Positions 8,489-17,586 of a stretch of 64,000 nucleotides of DNA are shown here, piece after piece. A program made the translations under genes and the position numbers. The stretch is from an uncultured Flavobacteriales bacterium (GTDB lineage Bacteria; Bacteroidota; Bacteroidia; Palsa-965): NCBI GenBank assembly GCA_903873905.1, contig CAIQQJ010000059.1, forward strand, positions 21,102-85,101, read 5' to 3'. Positions within the stretch are counted from its first letter, which is position 1; each line of letters begins with the position of its first letter. Under the pieces are notes generated by a model, which saw only the letters and a list, made by a program, of their open reading frames with translations, ran no database searches and had not been told where the DNA came from.

Positions 8489-10006
8489 ATGGCCCTCCTA
8501 AATTCCATAGCAAGTTGGTACATGACCAAACGAATCCATCAAATAGATTTGTTCAGGAAATATCCGCATGAAGTGCAGCAAGAGTGGTTTCAGAAATTAA
8601 TTGAATCAGGCAGAGAAACAGAGTTTGGGAAAAAATATGGGTTTAATGAAATCACAAACGCTGAACAATTCCGAAGGCAAATTCCATTACAAAATTACGA
8701 TTCGTTAAAACCGTACATCGAACGTTTACGCAAAGGTGAACAGTTTTTATTGTGGCCAACCGACGTAAAATGGTTTGCCAAATCGGCCGGAACCACCAAC
8801 GACAAAAGCAAATTCATTCCCATCACCGAAGAATCATTGAAAGGCTGCCATTACAAAGGTGGAAAAGACATGATCACTTTTTATTGTAATAATTATCCCG
8901 ATCATCATTTGTTCACCGGAAAAAATCTTGCGCTCGGTGGTTCGCATCAAACGGAAGTTTATGATTTCAATGAATCCTACACGGGCGACGTTTCTGCAAT
9001 CATTATTCAGAATCTCCCATTGATCGCTGACTATTTTCGTTCTCCAAGTGTTGACATTGCCTTGATTGGGGAATGGGAAGAGAAATTGGAAAAAGTTGCA
9101 TCCTCCACCATCGATGAAAATGTGGTGAGCCTTGCTGGTGTACCTTCCTGGATGTTGGTGTTGCTCAAGAAAGTTTTGAATGACACCGGGAAAAAATCCA
9201 TCAAGGAAATTTGGCCGAACCTTGAAGTTTATTTTCATGGCGGTGTAAGTTATTCTCCCTATCGAAATCAGGTAAATGAATTGTTGGGTTTCGATATTCA
9301 TTTGCTTGAATTGTTCAATGCATCGGAAGGTTTTTTCGGAATGCAAGACCAGCGCGATTCTAATGAATTGTTACTCCTCCTGGATTACGGAATATATTAT
9401 GAATTTCTCCCTGAAGAGGAATGGAACAACGAAAACGGCAAAACACTGACACTTGATGAAGTTGTATTAGGTCACAACTACGCACTTGTCATCTCAACAA
9501 CAGGAGGTTTATGGCGCTACAATGTTGGCGACACCATTGAATTCACAAATCTCCTTCCCTACCGTTTCAAAATCACTGGAAGAACGAAACATTTCATCAA
9601 CGCGTTCGGAGAAGAATTGATGATTGGCAATGCGGAGAAAGCCTTAGAAATTGCTTGTGAAAAAACGGGTGCGGAAATAAATGAATACACCGCTGCTCCT
9701 ATTTACATGAACAAAGAAAATAAACAAGGCGCTCATGAATGGCTAATCGAATTCAAAAAAACTCCCGCCGATTTAATTTATTTTTCCGAACTCCTCGACA
9801 ACGCACTAAAAACAATCAATTCTGATTACGAAGCAAAACGGTATCACAACCTGGCCTTGCAGTTTCCAATCATACGAAGTCTTCCGCAAGGAACATTTTA
9901 CAATTGGTTGAAATCAAAAAACAAATTGGGCGGTCAACATAAAATTCCACGCTTGTCGAATGAAAGAAAATTTGTGGAAGAAATCCTGGCATTGAAGAAA
10001 TGGTAG
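8489..10006 (+). CDS. GH3 family acyl-adenylate/amidosynthetase-like protein
   Basis: A member of the GH3 family (named after plant auxin-responsive GH3), part of the ANL adenylating superfamily: it activates a carboxylate with ATP and may conjugate it to an amine. The ATP-loop SAGTTNDKSK is at 99-108, the second motif is NASEGFFG and the third is YNVGDTIEF, all in the expected order. The length of 505 residues is usual for bacterial members. No signal peptide. The substrate in bacteria is not established, and neighbours give no clue. Confidence 0.85.
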   Translation: MALLNSIASWYMTKRIHQIDLFRKYPHEVQQEWFQKLIESGRETEFGKKYGFNEITNAEQFRRQIPLQNYDSLKPYIERLRKGEQFLLWPTDVKWFAKSAGTTNDKSKFIPITEESLKGCHYKGGKDMITFYCNNYPDHHLFTGKNLALGGSHQTEVYDFNESYTGDVSAIIIQNLPLIADYFRSPSVDIALIGEWEEKLEKVASSTIDENVVSLAGVPSWMLVLLKKVLNDTGKKSIKEIWPNLEVYFHGGVSYSPYRNQVNELLGFDIHLLELFNASEGFFGMQDQRDSNELLLLLDYGIYYEFLPEEEWNNENGKTLTLDEVVLGHNYALVISTTGGLWRYNVGDTIEFTNLLPYRFKITGRTKHFINAFGEELMIGNAEKALEIACEKTGAEINEYTAAPIYMNKENKQGAHEWLIEFKKTPADLIYFSELLDNALKTINSDYEAKRYHNLALQFPIIRSLPQGTFYNWLKSKNKLGGQHKIPRLSNERKFVEEILALKKW

Positions 10007-10075
10007 CAAGTATCAGGTATCTGGTATCAAGTATTTGGCATTAAATATTTCTTGAAATAATTAATTCTCAATTTT

Positions 10076-10160
10076 GGGCGTGTCCCTCCTGCGTCAGGTC
10101 GGGCTTTTCACTGCAAGTCCTCCTGCGTCTGGGCTTTCCGTTACAATCCCTCACGCAAAA
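10076..10160 (+). repeat. Modular dispersed element, family 1, short form without long hairpins
   Basis: A compact copy that shows the framework best: GGGCGTGTCCC, then GGTCGGGCTTTTCACTGCAA, GTCCTC, then GGGCTTTCCGTTACAATCCC and TCACGCA. The two halves (CGGGCTTTTCACTGCAAGTC and TGGGCTTTCCGTTACAATCC) are an imperfect internal direct repeat. It is flanked by inverted GGTATC word arrays at 10006-10045 and 10165-10201. Translating it gives the meaningless frame containing LLRQVGLFTAS. Confidence 0.85.
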
Positions 10161-10224
10161 ACAGCATCTACCAGATACCAAATACCCGAAACCCGATACC
10201 TTTTTTTTCCACTAACTTTACTAA

Positions 10225-11016
10225 ATGATCCGCCTGCTCACATTCCTAACAATACTTCTTCCACTCGCAGCATTTTCCCCTGTTATGAAGCTGCCGGATT
10301 TTGTCATCAATGTTGAAGCTTCAAGAATGACTTCCGACAATATCGGAAACGTATATCTCATCAAGGACGAATCCATTGCGAAATACGATTCGAAAGGAGT
10401 TCTGCAAAAAACATTCAGCAATAAAAATTTCGGAGCCATCACTTCGGCTGACGCGACCAATGCCTTGCGCATCATTTTATTTTACAAGGATTTTAATCGC
10501 GTTGTCACGCTCGACAATACACTAAGTCAGAATGGCGATCCTTTGACCTTGGAAACAATTGGCTATCCACTTGCCTCTCTCGTTGCAGCTTCGCACGACA
10601 ATGGTTTGTGGGTTTTTGATCAGGCGAATTTCGAATTGCTTCGTCTCAATAGAAACCTGCAAGTGGAAAATCGCAGTGGAAATCTTTCCCAAATACTGGG
10701 AATTGATTTACAACCCAATTTTCTAATTGAAAAAGACAATCGTTTATTTCTGAATAATCCATCCACAGGAATTCTCACGTTTGATGTATTCGGAACCTAT
10801 TCAAAAACATTGCCGATAAAAAATCTAAATAAATTCCAAGTGGTGGACGATGCAATTCTTTATTTCGAAAAAGGGACCTTGGTTACCGAATCCATTAGTA
10901 TCGACAATAAACTTTCTTTCACCGAACCTTCCGACACCACCGCACTCGATATGCGTATGGAAAAAAATGCTGTTTTCGTTTTGAAAAGGAATTCATTGGA
11001 GATTTACAATAAATAA
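10225..11016 (+). CDS. Secreted beta-propeller-like protein, function unknown
   Basis: Not a named family. The N-terminus (MIRLLTFLTILLPLAAFS) is a signal peptide. The rest is a series of strand-rich units such as GNVYLIKDESIAKYDSKG, NGLWVFDQANFELLRLN, NRLFLNNPSTGILTFDVFG and NAVFVLKRNSLEIYNK, which look like blades of a beta-propeller. At 263 residues it could form four to six blades. A TAACTTTA box ends four bases before the ATG, suggesting a very short leader. It is likely periplasmic. Confidence 0.7.
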   Translation: MIRLLTFLTILLPLAAFSPVMKLPDFVINVEASRMTSDNIGNVYLIKDESIAKYDSKGVLQKTFSNKNFGAITSADATNALRIILFYKDFNRVVTLDNTLSQNGDPLTLETIGYPLASLVAASHDNGLWVFDQANFELLRLNRNLQVENRSGNLSQILGIDLQPNFLIEKDNRLFLNNPSTGILTFDVFGTYSKTLPIKNLNKFQVVDDAILYFEKGTLVTESISIDNKLSFTEPSDTTALDMRMEKNAVFVLKRNSLEIYNK

Positions 11017-11024
11017 AATTTTAT

Positions 11025-11100
11025 TGTCAGACTGAGTGTTTTTTGTCAACGGAAATTTCAATTACTTCTCAAAAATCAATTGACAAAAAAAGTATCGAAA
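11025..11100. repeat. Family 2 element, directly adjoining a family 1 copy
   Basis: Begins TGTCAGACTGAGTG and ends AGTATCGAA, with internal inverted words (TTTTTTGTCAA near the left, TTGACAAAAAAAG near the right). It abuts the CACGCA end of the family 1 copy at 11103. The pair lies between the convergent genes at 10225 and gap. Confidence 0.7.
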
Positions 11101-11102
11101 TA

Positions 11103-11172
11103 TGCGTGAGGGATTGCAGCAAGCTACCACGTAGCGCGAAAAGCCCGACCTGAGGAACGAAGGACACGCCCC
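11103..11172 (-). repeat. Modular dispersed element, family 1, minus orientation
   Basis: Read on the minus strand it runs GGGGCGTGTCC, GGTCGGGCTTTTCGC, a small hairpin GCTACGTGGTAGC, then GCTGCAATCCCTCACGCA. The hairpin here differs from those in other copies, while the framework is the same. Confidence 0.8.
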
Positions 11173-11291
11173 AATAATATAGAAGCAGTAGTATTTAGAA
11201 GTAAGGGTTTCGGATATTAAAAAAAACGTCAGAAAAAAAATGAATATCGAAGTGAAAAAAATCTGAAATTTCGAATTCTCAAATTTTCAAA

Positions 11292-12290
11292 TCAAGAATT
11301 CATTTTCACAGCCAAATCAATCAGTCTGTTGGAGTATCCCATTTCATTATCATACCATCCCAAAACTTTCACCATGTTCCCTACGATGGAAGTGAACTCG
11401 GCATCGTAAACACAGGAGTGTGGATTTCCTACACAATCAATGGAGACAATCGGATCTTCGGTATACTCCAGAATGCTCTTTAATTCGCCCTGAGCAGCTT
11501 TTTTGAAGGCCGCATTGATTTCCTTTACTGAAGCGCTTTTATTCAATACGCACGTAATGTCCGTCAAAGAACCATCGGGCACAGGCACACGAATTCCGCA
11601 GCCACCCAATTTTCCTTCGAGGTGCGGGAATATTTTTGTGATGGCTTTCGCTGCTCCTGTTGAAGTTGGAATCATTGAAACGGCTGCAGCACGCGCACGA
11701 CGCAAATCGGAATGTGGCGCATCATGCAAACGCTGATCGCCGGTATAAGAATGGACGGTTGTGATATAGCCATCTTCAATTCCCCAATTGTCGTCGAGTA
11801 CTTTTATCATTGGTGCGGCACAATTGGTGGTGCAGGAAGCATTGGAAACAATCAGATCCTCATTGGTGACAATGGAATCGTTGACGCCCATCACAATCGC
11901 CTTGATGTCATTTCCATTGGGTGGTGCAGAAAGCAAAACTTTTTTCGCTCCAGCTTTCAAATGAAGTGTTGCAGAAGCTGTATCCAAAAATTTTCCAGTC
12001 GATTCAATAACGATATCCGTTCCAAACTCACCCCATTTCAATTTCGATGGATCTTTTTCAGCGGTAACCGGAATACGTTTTCCATTGACGATTATCGCAT
12101 TTCCCTCTACGCTAACATCGCCATTAAAGCGTCGATGAACAGAATCATACTTCAACAAATGCGCGAGTGTGTGAGCATCTGTTAGATCGTTTATGGCAAC
12201 GATTTCAATATCCTTTCGTTCGAAAATCACGCGAAGAGAAACTCGTCCGATTCGACCGAAACCGTTTATTGCAATGCGAAGAGGTTTCAT
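11292..12290 (-). CDS. gap: Glyceraldehyde-3-phosphate dehydrogenase, type I
   Basis: Catalyses the NAD-dependent oxidative phosphorylation of glyceraldehyde 3-phosphate in glycolysis, in the cytoplasm. The Rossmann motif NGFGRIGR is at 9-16, the catalytic Cys153 lies in SNASCTTNC, and His180 lies in TTVHSYTGDQ. The C-terminal WYDNEMGYSNR segment is intact. The length of 332 residues is normal. It is monocistronic, with a TAACTTTG box 17 bases upstream and repeat elements downstream. Confidence 0.97.
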   Translation of the reverse strand: MKPLRIAINGFGRIGRVSLRVIFERKDIEIVAINDLTDAHTLAHLLKYDSVHRRFNGDVSVEGNAIIVNGKRIPVTAEKDPSKLKWGEFGTDIVIESTGKFLDTASATLHLKAGAKKVLLSAPPNGNDIKAIVMGVNDSIVTNEDLIVSNASCTTNCAAPMIKVLDDNWGIEDGYITTVHSYTGDQRLHDAPHSDLRRARAAAVSMIPTSTGAAKAITKIFPHLEGKLGGCGIRVPVPDGSLTDITCVLNKSASVKEINAAFKKAAQGELKSILEYTEDPIVSIDCVGNPHSCVYDAEFTSIVGNMVKVLGWYDNEMGYSNRLIDLAVKMNS

Positions 12291-12307
12291 AAATAAAATA
12301 TTTGATT

Positions 12308-12315
12308 CAAAGTTA
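12308..12315 (-). promoter_or_regulatory. -7 box for gap
   Basis: CAAAGTTA on the plus strand reads TAACTTTG on the minus strand, an exact TAnnTTTG match, 17 bases before the gap ATG. No convincing TTTG lies 19 bases further upstream. Just beyond it is a GGTGATT word array (about 12325-12360). Confidence 0.5.
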
Positions 12316-12468
12316 CAAGATTGGAATCAGTAATTGGTGATTGGTGATTGGTGATTGTTCTCAATGTCACTTGGGCGAAAAAACAAAATAGAGGTAAGCA
12401 CATAAACCAACCACAAATAATTTTCTTAATCATAAAAAATCAATTTTACCAATGAAAAAGGCATAAAA

Positions 12469-12490
12469 AAAGGGGCAATGAAGCCCCTTT
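12469..12490 (-). terminator. Intrinsic terminator of the SWIB protein gene
   Basis: Read on the minus strand, an 8-bp stem AAAGGGGC / GCCCCTTT with a 6-base loop is followed by a T run. It begins about 20 bases after the stop codon at 12511. Confidence 0.85.
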
Positions 12491-12510
12491 CTTTGAAAAT
12501 AATCCGCAGA

Positions 12511-12849
12511 CTATTTTACGTGTTTTGAAAGAACTTTTGCAAGTTCGAACATGGAAATTTGTGCTTTTCCACCGAAAACAACTTTCAATTTCGCGTCAGC
12601 ATTGATCATGCGACGGTTCTTTTTGTCTTGAAGACCATTTTTCTTAATGTACACCCAGATCTTTTTAACGATCTCTGTGCGAGGAATTGGTTTGCTACCA
12701 ACTACTTCTGCAAGAGCTGGGCTAAGTGTGAGTTCTTTCATGAAAGCAGCATTCGGCTTACGAGCTGATTTCTTTTTAGCTGCTTTTTTAGGAGCTGATT
12801 TTTTAGGAGCTGATTTCTTAGCTGCTTTTTTTGCGACTTTTTTTGCCAT
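12511..12849 (-). CDS. SWIB/MDM2-domain protein with Lys/Ala-rich histone H1-like tail
   Basis: Residues 1-32 are almost entirely Lys, Ala, Ser and Pro (KKAAKK and KKSAPKK units), like the DNA-binding tails of histone H1. Residues 35-110 form a SWIB domain: LTLSPALAEVVGS, IPRTEIVKKIWVYIKKNGLQ and RRMINADAKLKVVFG are diagnostic. SWIB domains are best known in eukaryotic chromatin remodelers and chlamydial topoisomerase fusions; stand-alone bacterial versions exist. The likely role is a nucleoid-associated or DNA-architectural protein. It has its own promoter and a strong terminator, which fits high expression. The length is 112 residues. Confidence 0.88.
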   Translation of the reverse strand: MAKKVAKKAAKKSAPKKSAPKKAAKKKSARKPNAAFMKELTLSPALAEVVGSKPIPRTEIVKKIWVYIKKNGLQDKKNRRMINADAKLKVVFGGKAQISMFELAKVLSKHVK

Positions 12850-12886
12850 GATTTTTTTTTGTTTTTGTTAATACCAATTGGTGCCC

Positions 12887-12894
12887 CAAAAATA
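12887..12894 (-). promoter_or_regulatory. -7 box for the SWIB gene
   Basis: Reads TATTTTTG on the minus strand, an exact TAnnTTTG match, 37 bases before the ATG. The leader would be about 30 bases and very A-rich. Confidence 0.5.
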
Positions 12895-13046
12895 GGATAA
12901 AAACTTATTGATAAACACGTTTTTACCAATGGTTAATAAAATGTCGAAAAAATCAAAAAAAAGTGATTCTATAAGGGGAATTTTCTCTTTTCAACTTTTT
13001 TTTTGTGCGGCGATTTTTTTTCTGAAATTTTTATCGATACAAAAAA

Positions 13047-13078
13047 AACATCCCGATTGTTTTCACAACCGGGATGCT
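13047..13078 (-). terminator. Intrinsic terminator of the large T9SS protein gene
   Basis: On the minus strand GCATCCCGGTTGT pairs with ACAATCGGGATG across a short loop and runs into eight T residues. It lies about 24 bases after the stop codon at 13102. Confidence 0.85.
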
Positions 13079-13101
13079 TCGAAAAAAAAATAATTTATTT
13101 A

Positions 13102-16100
13102 TTAATTCATTTTGATGAATCGTCCGCTTCCTATACGTTTAGTGCCTTGTAGCACAGTGATGATGTAAGTTCCTTTCGAAAATTCTTGCGTTTCAAATCG
13201 TACAGTATTACTTCCTACACTCAGATTTTCGTAATCCTGTGCATAGATTAATTTACCTGTGAGATCATAAATTTTCACTGAAGCATCACCTTGTTTTGTG
13301 AGGTTAAAGGTCACATTTGAGTTATCAACAACTGGGTTCGGGAACACAAGTAAGTCGTGATTAATTCCATTTTCAGAGTTTGTATAAGAACTTGCTGGAG
13401 TATTTATTCCCACAAAACCTGGTTGGTAAGAAGAATCATCACGCCACATTCCGCGACCGTGTGAAGCCAAATAAAAACATCCTGAATTTGGCACTTGCCA
13501 ATTTTCCCAACGCTGCTGACGAATCATGTCAACAGGACAAACATCGAATCCGTTCATTGCTGTTGCAAAGGATGGCACCGCAGCAGTAATGTTTGCAGTT
13601 TCATAAACACCATGCTCTGTACCAACAAGAACACGATTAGGAACATATTTATCAAACGAAATAGTGTAACAAGGAACACCTCCGATATTATCAAGATTTC
13701 CTGTTTTGTCAACGAATGTTCCAGTAGAATTTGTTGCTGTAGTAGCTACTGTAGTTAAATACACATAAGCAGTATTACTGAAATTACCCAATGAAACAAC
13801 AACCTGATTTGGATTATTTGGATTAACATCAATCATGCTGACATCACGTCCACCAAAATTACCAATGAGGGTACAAGTCACTTGACAAGTTGGATTGGCA
13901 ACTGTTAATACTGCTGTGCTTTTGTGGTCAACATCTCCATGTGCAGAATCCGTTACAGTTCCAAGATTACTGATACGATATAATCCACCTGATGCAGTTC
14001 CGACATAAAGATCATCACCATTAGGTGACCAAGCCATACAGGAGCATTCACCTGCATAAGGATTCGGTTGAGAGAAAGTTCCTGCAATTTTTAGCCAAAG
14101 TGGATTGGTAGAAAAATCGATTGCTCTTCGTGTCATCCAAATTCCGCTATTGCTAGTAAATCCAACTGCAATGTGAGATTGTACCACATCTTGGATTTTC
14201 ACAGTATCTCCTGGGTTTACTTGTGAAGCTACAGTATGATTGAGGTATTTTCCTGCAACATTACTTTCAACAGTAAATACAGTTCCTGCACCATATTGCA
14301 AGTAGAAGAATGCTTTAATAATTTTATTTGCTGCTGGAGCTGTAGAGAAAGTGATGCTGTAATTACCGTTCACACCATTTACTGTACCTGTTGTTCCAGC
14401 AGGGCTAGAAAGGTTTCCACTACCATTGCAATCGATTGTATCAAGACCACAAGCGAATCTAACGCTATCAAGAACCAAAGTTCCGACTGGACTTGCAACT
14501 GGAATTGTTACAGAAATATTTCCTGTGTAATTTACAGAAGAGCCATCTGTAATGTTTTTGTTTTGGAGGATTCTTCCATCTACAACAGCAATGGTATCAC
14601 CACTTAATAAGTCATTGTTACTTTCCCAAAGACGTTCAGGTGTAACAAAACTTGCAAAGGCTTGTGTACCGAAACCGGTAATACCAGTTATTCTTGTATT
14701 GTAAAATGAAGATGCACTTGCTCCACGATTATTTGAACGACTCAATGCACCAAAATAAACAGTTTGGAAAGTAGCAAGTGGATTGAGATAAGAGATATCG
14801 CACCATGCTCCATCACCACCACCAGTTACACTTGATGACATTGAAGTATTTCCAGTTCCGTCAATAAAGTTTGTACCGTTATCTTGACAACCGGCCATTG
14901 CCTGATTTTTCAATCCTGCAGTGTTTTCAATTGCGACAGAATAACATTGTGTAACATTATAACCTGCATTCATTGCAGAGTAAGTATGTCCATTATTGAG
15001 TGTGCGGAATATTCCTCCATCGCAACCAACATAAAATACACCTGCTAATGTTGGATGCCAAATGATTTCATGTTTATCAGAGTGAACATAATACGGATTG
15101 AAAGCACTTGCAGGGAATTCCATAGCAATTTGATTCCATTGTCCTGCAATTGGATTGGTTGTAATCATGTTCCATTCATACAATGCAGTACCACCAAAAA
15201 TTGCACGCATTTTATTACTAGGATCAACCGAAACAACATTATCATAAGTACCTTGACCATTGCCACCAAATGGATCAAACTGTGCATTACCTGCACCACA
15301 AACTTGTGTCCAATGGGCACCTTTGTCAATCGAAACATCAACTGCTAACATTGTTCCTTGTCCTTGCGCTAAAAAAGCATAAACATAATTCGGATCAGAA
15401 GGTGCAAAAGCAACCGTAACACGTGATGCTGTACCAGTTGACCAACCATTTGCTGTAAGACCAACATTGGTAAATGTTGCGCCATGGTCCGTTGAAAGCC
15501 AAGGCTTATTTGATACAACTGCCATTACATCACCATTACTAGAAATTTCAACATCTAATGTAGCTGCTGTTGCAAGAGGTCCATTTGCACTTACCCAATT
15601 TACTCCACCATCAGAAGAGATCTTAAATCCTTTATTTGTACCAGCATAAATGTGCTGAGGGTCTGCTGGATCAACTTTGATTTTATTTACACTGATCCAA
15701 GCTGAGGAAGTACTATTTGCATTGGAAGGTTGTGTACTTGAAAGTACATTCCAAGTTCCACCAAGGTCAGTTGATTTATAAATTCCACCACCAGTGAAAC
15801 CACCTGCACCTGTACCATATGTTGGATAGAAATTTCCTTCACCAGTTCCAACGTACAAATCTCCATTTGAAGCTTGAGCAATTGTTACCACTGTATTTAC
15901 AACACCAGAAACCGCAAAGAATCCAGCACAACGATGCCAGGTATTTGCAGCATCAATTGACTCCCAAAGACCACCACTTACTCCACCAGCAAACATATGT
16001 TGATGGGTAGCATCTTGGTTATCAAAAAGTATTGCTCGTGTTCTTCCACCAACATTATCAGGGCCAAGTTCAGTCCATGATGCAGCAGTAGCCACATTTG

Positions 16101-16395
16101 GATTTGAACCTCTTTGCGCTGAAGCGTTAAGCAAAGCAAGACGTGACAATTCTTGAACACGAAGCACTTCGTTCATATCAATCTGGCCAGTTTCAACATT
16201 TTTCATTCTGTTAAACCACCATTCAGCAGCTCCAGTAATACCTTCTGCCTCCTCGCTTTCACCAGCAGAAATAATTTCTGCTTTAGCAGATGGCTTGTAC
16301 CAAGATTTTGATTGGTTTTGTCCAATGAATGCAGTGAAAACCGCAAGACCTACAGCAGCAACGGAGGTCAGGACAATGATCCTTTTGTTTTTCAT
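13102..16395 (-). CDS. Large secreted BNR/sortilin-type beta-propeller protein with T9SS sorting domain
   Basis: A secreted protein of 1097 residues. A signal peptide (MKNKRIIVLTSVAAVGLAVF) is followed by a propeller region with repeated BNR/Asp-box-like units: GGLWESIDAANTWHR, GGGIYKSTDLGGTWNVL, KGFKISSDGGVNWVS, KPWLSTDHGATFTNV and DGGIFRTLNNGHTYS. The last about 80 residues form a T9SS type A sorting domain (VFPNPVVDNS, VKIYDLTGKLIYAQ, GTYIITVLQG, GRFIKMN), so the protein is exported across the outer membrane and attached or released. Function unknown; no sialidase active site is obvious. It has an excellent promoter at 16464-16494 and a strong terminator. Confidence 0.9.
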   Translation of the reverse strand: MKNKRIIVLTSVAAVGLAVFTAFIGQNQSKSWYKPSAKAEIISAGESEEAEGITGAAEWWFNRMKNVETGQIDMNEVLRVQELSRLALLNASAQRGSNPNVATAASWTELGPDNVGGRTRAILFDNQDATHQHMFAGGVSGGLWESIDAANTWHRCAGFFAVSGVVNTVVTIAQASNGDLYVGTGEGNFYPTYGTGAGGFTGGGIYKSTDLGGTWNVLSSTQPSNANSTSSAWISVNKIKVDPADPQHIYAGTNKGFKISSDGGVNWVSANGPLATAATLDVEISSNGDVMAVVSNKPWLSTDHGATFTNVGLTANGWSTGTASRVTVAFAPSDPNYVYAFLAQGQGTMLAVDVSIDKGAHWTQVCGAGNAQFDPFGGNGQGTYDNVVSVDPSNKMRAIFGGTALYEWNMITTNPIAGQWNQIAMEFPASAFNPYYVHSDKHEIIWHPTLAGVFYVGCDGGIFRTLNNGHTYSAMNAGYNVTQCYSVAIENTAGLKNQAMAGCQDNGTNFIDGTGNTSMSSSVTGGGDGAWCDISYLNPLATFQTVYFGALSRSNNRGASASSFYNTRITGITGFGTQAFASFVTPERLWESNNDLLSGDTIAVVDGRILQNKNITDGSSVNYTGNISVTIPVASPVGTLVLDSVRFACGLDTIDCNGSGNLSSPAGTTGTVNGVNGNYSITFSTAPAANKIIKAFFYLQYGAGTVFTVESNVAGKYLNHTVASQVNPGDTVKIQDVVQSHIAVGFTSNSGIWMTRRAIDFSTNPLWLKIAGTFSQPNPYAGECSCMAWSPNGDDLYVGTASGGLYRISNLGTVTDSAHGDVDHKSTAVLTVANPTCQVTCTLIGNFGGRDVSMIDVNPNNPNQVVVSLGNFSNTAYVYLTTVATTATNSTGTFVDKTGNLDNIGGVPCYTISFDKYVPNRVLVGTEHGVYETANITAAVPSFATAMNGFDVCPVDMIRQQRWENWQVPNSGCFYLASHGRGMWRDDSSYQPGFVGINTPASSYTNSENGINHDLLVFPNPVVDNSNVTFNLTKQGDASVKIYDLTGKLIYAQDYENLSVGSNTVRFETQEFSKGTYIITVLQGTKRIGSGRFIKMN

Positions 16396-16463
16396 TTTTG
16401 TTTGATTTAGTTCCCTCTTAATAAATTTGAATTGGTCAGTGGAAAACTGATTTTAACAGTTTC

Positions 16464-16494
16464 CAAAACTAAGGTTTTTTACAAGATGTGCAAA
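16464..16494 (-). promoter_or_regulatory. Full Bacteroidota promoter of the T9SS propeller gene
   Basis: On the minus strand TTTG (plus-strand CAAA at 16491-16494) is followed after exactly 19 bases by TAGTTTTG (16464-16471). This is the textbook Bacteroidota arrangement, TTTG-N19-TAnnTTTG, and the best promoter match in the window. The predicted leader is about 60 bases. Confidence 0.75.
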
Positions 16495-16605
16495 TAGGCA
16501 AAGCCAATAATAAACCTGTTTTTATAAATTAATCCGTGGGGATGGATTTTTTGGGGATGGCAGATCAAATATAGTCAATGAAATAGGCGAAGTCAAGCAA
16601 AATCT

Positions 16606-17481
16606 TTAAAGATGCTTTTCGGCCCTGTAAGAAGAGCGGACTAATGGGCCACTCTCGACATAACGAATTCCTTTTTGCAAGGCTATTTCCTTATATCGGG
16701 CAAATTTATCGGGATGAACGAATTCCATTACGGGAAGATGTTTTTTGGAAGGCTGCAAATATTGGCCTAGGGTTAGAATTTCAACTCCAACTTTTTGCAA
16801 ATCGTCAATTGTTTCCAGGATTTCTTCTTCTCGTTCGCCCAAACCCAGCATAATGCCCGATTTCGTTTTGCACCCACCTTCACGCAACATTTTCAAAACG
16901 TCAAGACTTCGATCATATTTCGCTTGTATGCGAACTTCTTTTGTAAGGCGTCTGACTGTTTCCAAATTATGGGAAACAATTTCAGGCTTGACGTCAATAA
17001 TGCGCTGAATATTTTCAGTTATGCCTTGAAAATCTGGAATCAATGTTTCTATTGTTGTTCCAGGAGAAACTCTTCGAATTGCCTCAATGGTTTGTTGCCA
17101 AATAATTGAACCGCCATCCTTCAATTCATCACGATCCACAGAAGTGATAACGCAATGTTTTAGTCCCATTAATTTGACTGATTCTGCAATGTGCATTGGC
17201 TCGTCCTGATCAACTGCCAATGGCCGCCCTGTTGCAACTGCGCAAAATCCACACGAACGAGTGCAGATATTTCCAAGAATCATAAATGTTGCGGTGCCTT
17301 CTCCCCAACATTCTCCCATATTGGGACAATTTCCACTCTCACAAATTGTATGAAGTTTGTATTTATCTACAAGACTTCTGAGTTGCAAATAGTTTTTGCC
17401 AATAGGTAATTTGACACGTAACCAATCTGGTTTTTTTACACGGGGTTCTTCAGCAGGCACATTGGTCATTTCAGAAATCAT
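16606..17481 (-). CDS. lipA: Lipoyl synthase (radical SAM)
   Basis: Inserts two sulfurs into protein-bound octanoate to make lipoate. Both iron-sulfur sites are visible: the auxiliary cluster cysteines in [12 protein letters not shown] (residues 48-59) and the radical SAM cysteines in CTRSCGFC. The C-terminal SSYRAEK segment carries the Ser ligand region of the auxiliary cluster. The length of 291 residues is typical. No lipB is adjacent. The start MISEMTN is plausible; an alternative at the second Met would shorten it by four residues. Confidence 0.97.
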   Translation of the reverse strand: MISEMTNVPAEEPRVKKPDWLRVKLPIGKNYLQLRSLVDKYKLHTICESGNCPNMGECWGEGTATFMILGNICTRSCGFCAVATGRPLAVDQDEPMHIAESVKLMGLKHCVITSVDRDELKDGGSIIWQQTIEAIRRVSPGTTIETLIPDFQGITENIQRIIDVKPEIVSHNLETVRRLTKEVRIQAKYDRSLDVLKMLREGGCKTKSGIMLGLGEREEEILETIDDLQKVGVEILTLGQYLQPSKKHLPVMEFVHPDKFARYKEIALQKGIRYVESGPLVRSSYRAEKHL

Positions 17482-17586
17482 TTTATTGGGTACGAATTTA
17501 TATGAATCTACGAATTACGAATGATCAAGAATGAGATGAAATTTCAAAAGGGAAAGCTTCTCCAAAATTCGAAAATAGTACAGCAC

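Noticed and set aside
10074..10316. Open frame with LLRQVGLFTAS
   Set aside because: It is the translation of a family 1 repeat; a nearly identical peptide appears from the copy at 29028, and other pieces from copies at 25965 and 59779.
11025..11172. Possible riboswitch or tRNA-like RNA in the repeat elements
   Set aside because: The elements are in both orientations relative to genes, often between convergent or after genes rather than in leaders, and do not match a riboswitch class I know.
12325..12360. Tandem GGTGATT words as a possible CRISPR or VNTR
   Set aside because: Units are 8-10 bases without spacers, and no cas genes are nearby.
13102..16395. Sialidase
   Set aside because: BNR-like propeller repeats are present, but no Arg triad or FRIP-like motif was found, so only a propeller fold is claimed.
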